This document shows, one piece after another, positions 6,762 through 13,744 of a stretch of DNA of 25,198 nt. The translations under genes were made by a program, and so were the position numbers. The notes under the pieces were generated by a model. That model saw only the letters and a program-made list of their open reading frames with translations, was not told the origin of the DNA and did no database searches. Position 1 is the first letter of the stretch; every line of letters begins with the position of its first letter. The stretch is from an uncultured Fusobacterium sp. Its GTDB lineage: Bacteria > Fusobacteriota > Fusobacteriia > Fusobacteriales > Fusobacteriaceae. The stretch spans positions 1-25,198 of the forward strand of contig UQOH01000026.1 of assembly GCA_900542625.1 (NCBI GenBank), written 5' to 3'.

Positions 6762-7715
6762 TTGTTAAGTGAAATGCAGTACATATATATTATTTACCAA
6801 GAAAGAAGTTTTTCAAAAGCAGCAAAAAAATTATATATCTCTCAGCCAGCTTTAAGTGCTATGGTAAAAAAAGTTGAACAAAAAATCGGGCATTTAATTT
6901 TTGACAGAAATACCATTCCTCTATCTGTTACTAAAGAAGGAAAGTATTATATAAAATGTATTGAAAATATTTTGGAAATAGAAAGAAATATGCAGGATTA
7001 CTTTGATGATTTAGGTAAGCTTAATTCAGGAAACATTGTTATCGGCGGTTCTTCTTTTTTCTGTGCTTTTATTCTTCCTAAAATGATTGAAAAATTTAAT
7101 ATTAAATATCCAAAAGTTAAAATAGAAGTAATCGAAGGAAATATAAAAGAACTTAAAGAAGGACTTTTGAATAATTCCATTGATATAATTATAGAAACTG
7201 CTATTTCAGAAAAAGATGAAAAATTAAAAACCTACTTTTATAAAAATGAGCATATTCTTCTTGCTGTTCCTAAAAAATGGGATATCAACGACGAATTAAA
7301 AGAATATCAGCTTACTTGTGAAGATATAAAGCATAGTAAATATTTAAATAATGATATAAAAGAAGTATCCTTAGAGAAATTTAAAAATTTTCCTTTTATA
7401 ACAATGAAAAAAGGAAATGACCAATATATCAGAGGACTGGCTTTATGCAAAAAAGCTGGTTTTACTCCAAAATCTATTTACAAAATAGATCAAATACTTA
7501 CAGGTTATCATATTGCCGTTTCTACTTTAAGTGCAGTTCTTTTTGTCAGAGATTTACTTATAACTAATGAGCAGGAAACTGAAAAACTTGTTTATTATAA
7601 ATTGGATAAAGAACTGTCTACAAGAAAAATATATTTTGCAGTTAAAGAAAGCAGTTATACATCTAATGCAGTTAAAGAGTTTATAAAAATGGCATGTCCT
7701 AATATAAAATTTTAA
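6762..7715 (+). CDS. LysR-family transcriptional regulator
   Basis: This is a typical LTTR of about 317 aa. The N-terminal winged helix-turn-helix contains RSFSKAAKKLYISQPALSAMVKKVEQKIG and FDRNTIPLSVTKEG. A periplasmic-binding-like effector domain follows (GNIVIGGSSFFCAFILPKMIEKF, YHIAVSTLSAVLFV). The reading frame could open at GTG 6753, but that codon is part of the ribosome binding site AGGAGGTGG. TTG 6762 is correctly spaced and gives MLSEMQYIYIIY. It may control the upstream reductase/hydrolase genes or the convergent symporter gene. A candidate LTTR palindrome lies at 9169-9182, between the symporter and the M29 enzyme. Confidence 0.92.
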   Translation: MLSEMQYIYIIYQERSFSKAAKKLYISQPALSAMVKKVEQKIGHLIFDRNTIPLSVTKEGKYYIKCIENILEIERNMQDYFDDLGKLNSGNIVIGGSSFFCAFILPKMIEKFNIKYPKVKIEVIEGNIKELKEGLLNNSIDIIIETAISEKDEKLKTYFYKNEHILLAVPKKWDINDELKEYQLTCEDIKHSKYLNNDIKEVSLEKFKNFPFITMKKGNDQYIRGLALCKKAGFTPKSIYKIDQILTGYHIAVSTLSAVLFVRDLLITNEQETEKLVYYKLDKELSTRKIYFAVKESSYTSNAVKEFIKMACPNIKF

Positions 7716-7727
7716 AATTCAAAAAGT

Positions 7728-7765
7728 AAAAGAGTTCCTAAGACTAAAGCTATAGGAACTCTTTT
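7728..7765. terminator. Bidirectional terminator
   Basis: A perfect 13-bp stem (7728-7740 with 7753-7765, core AGAGTTCCTA) with a 12-nt loop, followed by T-rich sequence on both strands. It separates the convergent LysR and symporter genes. Confidence 0.92.
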
Positions 7766-7785
7766 TTTGAGTGGAATTTTTTATT

Positions 7786-9057
7786 TTATGATTCTTCGAT
7801 AGAACTGTTAAATACTTCTCTGTCTAATTCTCCTTCCATTGCAGCAACACAAACAGATGTTACTAAGTCACCAGAAGAGTTTGTAGAAGTATGAGCTTGG
7901 TCAATTATTCTATATATTCCTGCTACAAGTGCTGTTGCTTCTAGCGGAAGTCCCATTTGAGTAAGAAGAGTTATAGAAATTACAAGTCCAATTTGTGGAG
8001 TTGCTGCACATCCAACACTTAAAAATGTTGCCTGAATAACTAATAAAATCTGCTGCTGAATTGATAAATCTATTCCATATAACTGACTGGCAAATAAAAC
8101 TATAATACCAAAATATATACAAGTCCCATTCATATTTGCTGTAGCTCCTAAAGGAAGTACAAAGTTTGAAACTTCTTTTGATACTCCAAGTTTTGGAGCA
8201 ACTTCCATTGATACAGGAAGAGCTGCTGATGAAGTACATGTACTGAAAGCTATTACCCAAGGCTGCATAGCTTTTTTCCAAAATTTAATTGGGCTTACTT
8301 TTGCTATAGTAATAAGCAGTATACTATAAAGACCTATTACAACAATTGCATTTGCTAAATAGTCTGTAAGTATAAATTTTAATACTGGTCCAAAAATTGC
8401 GGTTCCGTATCTTGCCATTGCTACTGACATAAGACCAAATACACCATATGGAATTATAGAAATAATTAATCCTATTATATTGAACATTGCTTCAGCAAGA
8501 TTATTAATTATTCCAGCTAAAGGTTTTCCTTTTTCTCCCATAATTATGATAGCAAATCCTAAAAGAAGAGAGAATACAATTATAGGCATCATATCACCGC
8601 TTGATAAAGATTGGAATGGATTGTTTGGCAATAAATCCAAAATTGTTTTATATATTCCCGGAAGTTCTTTTACAGTAACTTCTCCCATTCCACTACTTAA
8701 AAGAACTCCTTTTCCCGGTTTTATAATATTAGCTAAAATAAGACCGACAGAGGCTGCAACTGCAGAAGTTCCTAAGAAAAATACTACTGTTTTTAATCCA
8801 ACATTACGTAATTTTTTTATATCTCCAAGTGATAACGCAGCATCTGTTACTGAGAAAAATACTAATGGAACTATAACCATTTTTATTGCTTTAATAAAGA
8901 AATCTCCAAGAAATTGTAAAAAAGGTAATATATGATTATTTATGATTGGATTTTCTGTTCCACCCATAAAGTTTAAAACATATCCTGTAAATATTCCTAA
9001 AAACAATGCTATAAATATTTTTATATGCAAAGGCAGTTTTTTAGCTTTTATACCCAT
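7786..9057 (-). CDS. DAACS-family cation symporter (SLC1/GltP fold)
   Basis: The 423-aa membrane protein has the glutamate-transporter fold: N-terminal helices (KIFIALFLGIFTGYVLNF), the HP1 serine-rich motif TCTSSAALPVS, the TM7 sodium-site motif NMNGT, and a TM8 motif DQAHTSTNSSGD. In acidic-amino-acid transporters TM8 reads D-x-x-R-T-x-x-N-x-x-G-D. Here the Arg that holds the substrate side-chain carboxylate is His. Uptake of aspartate or glutamate is therefore doubtful, and a neutral amino acid or another carboxylate is more likely. The gene is divergent from the M29/NicX-like enzyme gene and has a GGGAGGT ribosome binding site. Confidence 0.9.
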   Translation of the reverse strand: MGIKAKKLPLHIKIFIALFLGIFTGYVLNFMGGTENPIINNHILPFLQFLGDFFIKAIKMVIVPLVFFSVTDAALSLGDIKKLRNVGLKTVVFFLGTSAVAASVGLILANIIKPGKGVLLSSGMGEVTVKELPGIYKTILDLLPNNPFQSLSSGDMMPIIVFSLLLGFAIIIMGEKGKPLAGIINNLAEAMFNIIGLIISIIPYGVFGLMSVAMARYGTAIFGPVLKFILTDYLANAIVVIGLYSILLITIAKVSPIKFWKKAMQPWVIAFSTCTSSAALPVSMEVAPKLGVSKEVSNFVLPLGATANMNGTCIYFGIIVLFASQLYGIDLSIQQQILLVIQATFLSVGCAATPQIGLVISITLLTQMGLPLEATALVAGIYRIIDQAHTSTNSSGDLVTSVCVAAMEGELDREVFNSSIEES

Positions 9058-9601
9058 TTGTTACCTCCCTATTAAATTTATAATTTTTTGAAATTTGCTT
9101 TAAAGCTAAGTTCTTATACCTAAATTATACTGAATAGAGAAAAAAATATAAAATTATATAAAAAATTCTTATAGCTCTATAATTTTTGCTTATATTTTTT
9201 TATTACACTTCTTGAAGAATTAAATACTTTTAGAACATAATCAATAGATATTTTATTTGTTCAAATTTTATAAAAAATTTTTTAGATTATTTTTTATAAA
9301 AATGTATTATTTTTATTTAAATATAGTTTTTTATAAACTTTTTATCCAAAAAAAGAATAGCATAAAAATATTTTATTTAGCACAGTTTTTTCTATTTTTT
9401 TATTATATCACGTGTATAAAATTCTTTCCTATTCTTTCTAATATACATTTTTTACAATATATACATTTATAAAATTAATTCTCAACATATAAAAAAATAT
9501 TATAGCCTTATATATCTTTTTGTATAACCTTTGTAAAACTGTTTTATTTAAGTTATCATTGTGTTATCAAGAAACAAAACAAAAAAGAGGAGTGATGAAA
9601 G
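9058..9601. promoter_or_regulatory. Divergent 544-bp regulatory spacer
   Basis: This very AT-rich stretch has no believable gene; the open frames seen are low-complexity F/Y/I/K runs. On the symporter side there is a -10 ATTATA (9124-9129, TATAAT on minus). Upstream of it, at 9169-9182, lies the inverted repeat TTATAG-CT-CTATAA, which fits a LysR-type T-N11-A box. On the M29 side only weak promoter-like sequence (around 9530-9560) is visible. The unusual length suggests regulation, but I see nothing else in it. Confidence 0.5.
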
Positions 9602-10600
9602 ATGGAAGATAACAGAATAATTGAATGTATGGAAAGAGCTGACTATTTAATAAGTAAATGTATGGCAGTAAAACCTGGAGAAGAAGTTTTAATTGCTATT
9701 GACCCTCAAACAGATATGAGAATGGCTAATGCAATAGCAGCAGCAGCTTTAAAATGCGGAGCTGAATACAATATTTCTATGATGCCTATAAGAGGTAAAG
9801 ACAAAGCAACTATTTTCCCAAAAACTCTTGAACTTGCAATGGAAGCATGTGATGTATTTATTGGAATGACTACTGCTTCAGGAGCAGCAATTTACAATAA
9901 CAGATTAAAAGAACTTATGAATGAAAAAAGATTAAGAGAATGTTCTATCGTTTTAAGAAACATTGATAACTTTACTCGTGGCGGAGCACAAGCAGATTAT
10001 GAAAAAGTTTATGCTGATGGAGTTAAACTTCAATCAGTTTGGAGAGGAAAGAAAAAAGCTCATATAACTACTCCAGCAGGAACAGACCTATATATGGATA
10101 TGAACCAAATGGAACCTATTATTGAGTGTGGAATTGCCAGAAATCCTGGAGATGCAATGGCATGGTCAGACGGTGAAGTTTCATTAGGACCTGTTATCGG
10201 AACTACTCATGGAAAATTAGTAATAGATGGTCCAATCTGCTACTATGGATGTCCAACTAGCCCTGTTGAATTAAGAATAGAAAACGGACGTATTGTAGAA
10301 GTTGTTGGCGGAGATCCAAAAATCTGTACTGAAATACGTAGACAGATTGCTGAAGTAAAAGACAGTGACAATATAGCTGAAATTGGAATTGGATTAAACA
10401 GAAACTGCTTATTCAACGGAGATTTTGAAGAAGAGAAAAAAGCATACGGAACTTGCCACATTGCAATGGGTAACGGATTCTATTATGGACAGCCTGCAAG
10501 ATCTACTGTTCACATTGATATGGTACAATACAATCCTACAATAGAGATGGATGGAGAAATTATAGTAAAAGACGGTAAAGTTCTTTGCGTAGAAGATTAA
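9602..10600 (+). CDS. M29 aminopeptidase / NicX-like metalloenzyme
   Basis: The 332-aa protein belongs to the COG2309 (peptidase M29) superfamily, shared by aminopeptidase T/PepS and the 2,5-dihydroxypyridine dioxygenase NicX. Visible landmarks are SDGEVSLGPV (counterpart of the metal-binding GE motif), GTCHIAMGNGFYYGQ and STVHIDMVQ (His and Asp ligands), and an N-terminal domain VKPGEEVLIAIDPQTDMRMANAIAAAA. Its length is nearer to NicX-like proteins than to classical ~410-aa M29 peptidases. Either metal-dependent dipeptide cleavage or an oxygenase/hydrolase role on a small substrate is possible; anaerobic life favours hydrolysis. It has a GAGGAGTGAT ribosome binding site, is divergent from a DAACS symporter and is followed by a terminator. 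Confidence 0.8.
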   Translation: MEDNRIIECMERADYLISKCMAVKPGEEVLIAIDPQTDMRMANAIAAAALKCGAEYNISMMPIRGKDKATIFPKTLELAMEACDVFIGMTTASGAAIYNNRLKELMNEKRLRECSIVLRNIDNFTRGGAQADYEKVYADGVKLQSVWRGKKKAHITTPAGTDLYMDMNQMEPIIECGIARNPGDAMAWSDGEVSLGPVIGTTHGKLVIDGPICYYGCPTSPVELRIENGRIVEVVGGDPKICTEIRRQIAEVKDSDNIAEIGIGLNRNCLFNGDFEEEKKAYGTCHIAMGNGFYYGQPARSTVHIDMVQYNPTIEMDGEIIVKDGKVLCVED

Positions 10601-10635
10601 TAAAAAAATAACGAAATGATAAGACTCCTAAAAAA

Positions 10636-10668
10636 AGGGACAGCACATCTGTGTTGTCTCTTTTTTTT
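10636..10668. terminator. Terminator, probably bidirectional
   Basis: Stem AGGGACAGCAC / GTGTTGTCTCT (11 bp with two G-U), 4-nt loop, then a T-tract on the plus strand and an A-rich flank that serves the converging gene. Confidence 0.88.
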
Positions 10669-10683
10669 ATAAGAATATTATTT

Positions 10684-10968
10684 TTAAACCTCTTTATAAA
10701 GATTTACTTCTGATGGTCCTTCTCTTAATTCAGCAAGCATTGCCACATATTTTTTAAAATGCTCTGTATTATTGTGAAGTTCTATAGCATCTGCATCTTT
10801 CCATTCTTCTATAAAAGTCATAACATTTTCATTTTTAATATCCTCACAAAGAGCATAAGAGATATTTCCCTCTTCCTCTCTGCTTAATCTTATAAGCTCT
10901 TTTGCTGTTTCAATATATTCAGCTTTTTTACCCTCTTTAACAATACTTTTTGCAACTATTTTTATCAT
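10684..10968 (-). CDS. ABM-domain protein (YgiN-like quinol monooxygenase family)
   Basis: The 94-aa dimeric ferredoxin-like fold of the antibiotic biosynthesis monooxygenase (ABM) family. It opens with MIKIVAKSIVKEGKKAEYIETAKELI, followed by GNISYALCEDIKNENVMTFIEEWKDADAIELHNNTEHFKKY (in pieces: ISYALCED, FIEEWKD, HNNTEHFKKY). The W of EEW and H of NTEHF are the family's conserved pocket residues. Bacterial members act on quinols, autoinducers or unknown electrophiles, or degrade haem (IsdG-like), though the haem-binding residues are not evident. It has a strong AAGGAGAT site. Monocistronic. Confidence 0.88.
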   Translation of the reverse strand: MIKIVAKSIVKEGKKAEYIETAKELIRLSREEEGNISYALCEDIKNENVMTFIEEWKDADAIELHNNTEHFKKYVAMLAELREGPSEVNLYKEV

Positions 10969-11037
10969 ATAAAATCATCTCCTTAAATTTTATAATATTT
11001 CCCCATAAAATAATTTTACCACATAAAGCCTTTTTTC

Positions 11038-11046
11038 TGCTATAAT
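11038..11046 (+). promoter_or_regulatory. Extended -10 promoter of rnmV
   Basis: TGC-TATAAT with no good -35, 40 bases before the rnmV start. It has the same form as at 1436-1444 and 3284-3292. Confidence 0.6.
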
Positions 11047-11086
11047 AATTATGAATATTTTAAATACAACAGGAAGGTAAATTTTA

Positions 11087-11647
11087 ATGAAACAAAGAAT
11101 AAAAGAAATTATTGTGGTAGAGGGAAGAGATGATATAACAGCTGTAAAAGCTGCTGTTGATGCAGAAGTAATTGCTGTGCATGGATTTTCTGTAGGAAGA
11201 AATATAGAAAGAATAAAAGGTGCTTATGAAAGAACAGGGATAATCGTTCTTACTGACCCTGATTTTGCAGGAACTAAAATAAGAGAATATATCCAGAAAA
11301 GATATCCTAAAGCTAAACATGCTTATATTAACAGAGCAGAGGGAACAAAAAATGGAGATATTGGTGTAGAAAATGCAAGCCCTGAAGCTATTATAAAAGC
11401 TCTTGAAAAAGCAAGATGTGAAACTGCAGAAGTAAAAGAGATTTTCTCTTCTGACATACTTTTTGAATATCATTTGATTGGACATTCCAATTCAGCATTT
11501 TTAAGAGAAAAACTTGGGGAAAAATTAGGTTTAGGATATTCAAATGGAAAACAACTTCTTTCAAAATTAAACCGTTATAATATTACTATGGAAGAATTTG
11601 AAAAAGCTATAAATGAAGTTGTAGAAGAAACCAAGAAGAAAATTTAA
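11087..11647 (+). CDS. rnmV: Ribonuclease M5 (5S rRNA maturase)
   Basis: The 186-aa protein consists of an N-terminal TOPRIM domain, with the catalytic Glu in VVEGRDD (E12) and the DxD pair in LTDPDFAG (D57, D59), then the M5-specific C-terminal domain (SNSAFLREKLGEKLGLGYSNGKQLLSKLNRYNI). RNase M5 trims 5S rRNA precursors, with ribosomal protein L18 as cofactor, in the cytoplasm. Length and motifs are canonical. It is the last conserved gene before the accessory island; no terminator is visible after it. Confidence 0.96.
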   Translation: MKQRIKEIIVVEGRDDITAVKAAVDAEVIAVHGFSVGRNIERIKGAYERTGIIVLTDPDFAGTKIREYIQKRYPKAKHAYINRAEGTKNGDIGVENASPEAIIKALEKARCETAEVKEIFSSDILFEYHLIGHSNSAFLREKLGEKLGLGYSNGKQLLSKLNRYNITMEEFEKAINEVVEETKKKI

Positions 11648-11731
11648 TGTATCTATGTAAAAATTATCATACTCAAACACATAGTTCATATGAAATAATA
11701 TAGCAACAAAATTATAGATAGAAGATTTTAA

Positions 11732-11833
11732 AGTATTAAAAGTCAAGTAAGATGTCTAAGTTGTGGAGGATTTATGGTTCGTAAAAAAGGACCATATGGA
11801 GAATTTTATGGTTGTTCAAATTATCCTATATAA
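11732..11833 (+). pseudogene. 3' remnant with topoisomerase-type C4 zinc ribbon
   Basis: The open stretch after a stop at 11729-11731 reads CLSCGGFMVRKKGPYGEFYGCSNYPI and then stops. (In parts: CLSCGG, RKKGPYGEF, YGCSNYP.) This is the zf-C4_Topoisom pattern C-x2-C-G-G-x-M-x-x-R-x-G-x-Y-G-x-F-x-G-C-S-N-Y-P. The final cysteine is missing because the stop falls just before it. Such ribbons end topoisomerase IA, but also many restriction and nuclease-like defence proteins. Nothing upstream continues the protein, so this is a degraded tail. Confidence 0.7.
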
Positions 11834-11882
11834 AATTACTTGAGTCTATTTCATATATAATACCTACATCTTTTATTTCCAT
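11826..11882 (-). pseudogene. Orphan 5' gene start (18 codons)
   Basis: An 18-codon frame, MEIKDVGIIYEIDSSNFI, has a proper AAAGGAG site about 10 bases upstream but stops where it meets the zinc-ribbon remnant. The string V/I-G-x-I-x-x-I-D-x-S resembles the N-terminal strand of HerA-type ATPases (IGKVVSVDGS-like), which occur in SIR2-HerA and related defence systems. With only 18 residues that identification is a guess. The good initiation region and abrupt end suggest a gene cut by rearrangement. Confidence 0.4.
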
Positions 11883-11966
11883 TATTCTAATTCTCCTTTT
11901 TTACTTTATTTTATATTAAAATAAATTAATAGAGCATTGACAAATATAATATTAAATTTAAATATA

Positions 11967-11996
11967 TTGACTTTTGTTTAAAAAAAATTATATAAT
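11967..11996 (+). promoter_or_regulatory. Promoter of the ncRNA-RT operon
   Basis: TTGACT (11967-11972), 18-nt spacer, perfect TATAAT (11991-11996). Transcription would start near 12003, exactly at the first hairpin. A second TTGACA at 11937-11942 has only a poor -10 (AAATAT) at the right distance. Confidence 0.75.
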
Positions 11997-12097
11997 ATTT
12001 ATGCCATTCACATAAGGTGAATTGGGAGATGTTATTCTTATTTTAGATGCTAGCTAATATGATAAAGTAGCAAAAGGTTAAGGACGCCACTAAAGCA

Positions 12098-12133
12098 CAG
12101 TTTGCTACTCAAAACCAAAACCGTAGCAAACTG
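12098..12133 (+). other. Hairpin P2 with tandem AAAACC loop
   Basis: The perfect 11-bp stem 12098-12108 / 12123-12133 encloses the loop TC-AAAACC-AAAACC. The loop is almost only two tandem copies of one hexamer (12111-12116 and 12117-12122), an attractive single-stranded RT template. GTAGCAAA of the 3' arm also occurs at 12067-12074, so the 5' arm could alternatively pair upstream. Confidence 0.75.
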
Positions 12134-12142
12134 CTTACGGTT
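12119..12142 (+). other. Alternative hairpin exclusive with P2
   Basis: AACCGTA-GCA (12119-12128) pairs with TGC-T-TACGGTT (12132-12142), 10 bp with one bulged T and a 3-nt loop. It uses the 3' arm of P2 and the end of the AAAACC loop, so only one of the two can form. T-rich sequence follows (TTGTTATATTT), so it might also act as a weak terminator. Confidence 0.65.
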
Positions 12143-12258
12143 GTTATATTTCTCCTTATATTTATTGATTAATGAGAATATTTCTAGTTAATGTTAAATT
12201 AAGAATTACAATTTTAAGCAAAAAAAGGTAATTGGGATTATTTAATCTTAAGTAATTG

Positions 12259-12315
12259 TAAAGTAAAGCCTAATAGTAGGAGATATTACCCTCATTCTAT
12301 TAGGCTTTTGCTTTA
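12259..12315 (+). other. Hairpin P5 abutting the RT start
   Basis: TAAAGT-AAAGCCTAATAG (12259-12276) pairs with CTATTAGGCTTT-TG-CTTTA (12297-12315): a 12-bp perfect core plus five outer pairs around a small internal bulge. It ends 9 bases before the GGAG of the RT gene. It could define the 3' end of the ncRNA, limit read-through into the RT gene, or shield its ribosome binding site. Confidence 0.75.
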
Positions 12316-12334
12316 TAAACATATGGAGACAATT

Positions 12335-13744
12335 ATGGAATATTTTGAAAAATGGAAAGAAAAAAATAAATATTCTAAATCATATGCACATTTTGATAAT
12401 AGACGTAATTTAGAAAATGTAGAAAAATTAATATACAATAGAAACTTTGTAGCAAAACATGGTTTCTATCCATTTATTTATCAAAGAAAATTCTTTAATA
12501 AATTTAAAAGTGGAAAATTAATAAAAAAATATAAATTTAGAGATTTGTATTATGCAGCACATATTGATAGATATATATACTCTTATTACGGATACTTAAT
12601 AAACAGAGAATATAATATATTTACAGAAAAATATGATATTGATGATGTAGCTGTTGCATATAGAAATAATTCAGGAAAATGTAATATTGATTTTGCAAAA
12701 CAAGCTTTTGAGTTTATAAAAAATAATCAAAATAAAACATTAAATATATTTATTGGTGATTTTTCCAATTTTTTTGATATGTTAGAGCACAAATATTTAA
12801 AAAATAATTTATTAAGAATTCTTAGAACTAGAAAAATGCCTGATGATTTCTATAATGTTTTTAAAAATATAACTAAATTTTCGTACTTTAAATTAGAAAA
12901 ACTATTAAATTTAAATCATTTAGGTAATTCAGAAATAGATTTGGCATCATTAAATTCAATGCAAAAAGTTTTGACTTTAAAACAATTTAAAGAGAACAAA
13001 CATATTATTGAAAAGAATAAATATAATTGTGGAATACCACAAGGCTCTCCGATTAGTGCTGTTTTATCAAATGTATATATGATTGATTTTGATATAAAAA
13101 TGAAAAAATATATAAAATCATTAAATGGTTTATACATAAGATATTCTGACGATTTTATAATTATATTACAAGAACAGGAAGAAGATATAAATGGTATTTA
13201 TAAAAATATTTTTCAAATTATATATTCAATACCTTTGTTAAGACTTCAAAGAGAAAAAACAAAAACATTCAAAATTAAAAACAGTATAATTACTCCAACA
13301 TATATACCAGATATTTCTGATTTTAGTAATAAAAAAAATAAAATAGAATTTTTAGGCTTTGAATACGATGGAAAAAGCATATATCTAAGAGAAAGATCTA
13401 TTACAAAATATTATTCAAGATTGTATGCAAAAATAAATACTATATTAAAATATAAAGGGATAACAAAAACTGGAAAGAGAATATCTTGCAAAGAATTATA
13501 TAAAAAATATTCTATAAAAGGAACGAAAAATATATTTGTTGATAATAAATATAGTTCTAACTTTTTTACATATGTAAATAATTCAAATAAAATTTTTTAT
13601 GTATTTAAAAAAAATAATAAAATAAGATTAAAAACAAAAAGACATCTTATAAAAATAAGAAGAAAATTAGATTTACTTTCAGAAACTCAAGAAATAGACA
13701 ATAAAATTTATAAAGAAATTATTTATAAAATATGGGAAATATAG
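12335..13744 (+). CDS. Reverse transcriptase, UG/DRT (defence-associated) type
   Basis: The 469-aa protein carries RT motifs in order: motif A FIGDFSNFFDMLEHKYL (Asp 142), the GIPQGSPISAVLSN motif (about 233-246), catalytic YSDD (270-273) in IRYSDDFIIIL, and FLGFEYDG (339-346). It continues with about 120 lysine-rich helical residues. Upstream lie YYAAHIDRYIYSYYGYLIN and VAYRNNSGKCNIDFAKQAFEFI, typical of unknown-group/DRT and Abi RTs. There is no maturase, endonuclease or integrase domain. QG instead of DGR-type motif 4, and no retron VTG signature, argue against DGR or retron. I place the start at ATG 12335, six bases after GGAG; in-frame TTG 12308 and ATG 12323 lack sites and lie within or near hairpin P5. 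It probably reverse-transcribes the upstream ncRNA. RT is certain, the DRT class is not. Confidence 0.92.
   Translation: MEYFEKWKEKNKYSKSYAHFDNRRNLENVEKLIYNRNFVAKHGFYPFIYQRKFFNKFKSGKLIKKYKFRDLYYAAHIDRYIYSYYGYLINREYNIFTEKYDIDDVAVAYRNNSGKCNIDFAKQAFEFIKNNQNKTLNIFIGDFSNFFDMLEHKYLKNNLLRILRTRKMPDDFYNVFKNITKFSYFKLEKLLNLNHLGNSEIDLASLNSMQKVLTLKQFKENKHIIEKNKYNCGIPQGSPISAVLSNVYMIDFDIKMKKYIKSLNGLYIRYSDDFIIILQEQEEDINGIYKNIFQIIYSIPLLRLQREKTKTFKIKNSIITPTYIPDISDFSNKKNKIEFLGFEYDGKSIYLRERSITKYYSRLYAKINTILKYKGITKTGKRISCKELYKKYSIKGTKNIFVDNKYSSNFFTYVNNSNKIFYVFKKNNKIRLKTKRHLIKIRRKLDLLSETQEIDNKIYKEIIYKIWEI

Larger units (their letters stand above)
11648..12002. other. Gene-free left edge of the accessory island
   Basis: These 355 bases between rnmV and the ncRNA hold only the zinc-ribbon remnant, the orphan minus-strand start and the RT-operon promoter. 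The rest is very AT-rich sequence with short palindromes such as TTCATATGAA. No tRNA, attachment-site repeat or terminator was recognised. Confidence 0.6.
12003..12315 (+). ncRNA. Structured leader/ncRNA of the reverse transcriptase
   Basis: The ~313-nt transcript between promoter and RT gene has no convincing coding potential. Stems found by eye are P1 at 12004-12025 (CCATTCAC / GTGAATtGG), P2 at 12098-12133 (perfect 11 bp CAGTTTGCTAC / GTAGCAAACTG, 14-nt loop), P3 at 12146-12181 (8 bp, one bulge), P4 at 12206-12261 (13 bp, 2-nt bulge) and P5 at 12259-12315 (about 17-18 bp, 20-nt loop). Two copies of an AAGGT(G)AATTGGGA motif lie at its two ends. ncRNAs directly upstream of the RT are the hallmark of retrons and of DRT2-, DRT9- and DRT10-type systems, where they template cDNA. 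The 5' end is inferred from the promoter; the 3' end is uncertain. Confidence 0.7.

Noticed and set aside
9257..9472. 71-aa plus-strand reading frame
   Set aside because: Low-complexity F/Y/I/K sequence from AT-rich DNA, with no ribosome binding site.
12308..12334. TTG 12308 as the reverse transcriptase start
   Set aside because: It lies inside hairpin P5 with no ribosome binding site; GGAG at 12325 serves ATG 12335.
12003..13744. Diversity-generating retroelement
   Set aside because: The RT has QGSPIS in motif 4 rather than the DGR-type sequence, and no template/variable repeat pair, Avd gene or C-type-lectin target is visible.
12003..13744. Group II intron
   Set aside because: No maturase or HNH domain in the RT, no GUGYG 5' boundary and no domain V-like hairpin after it.
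12003..13744. Classical retron
   Set aside because: The RT is longer than usual retron RTs, I see no VTG signature, and there are no clear a1/a2 inverted arms with a priming guanosine. The two end repeats of the ncRNA are direct, not inverted.
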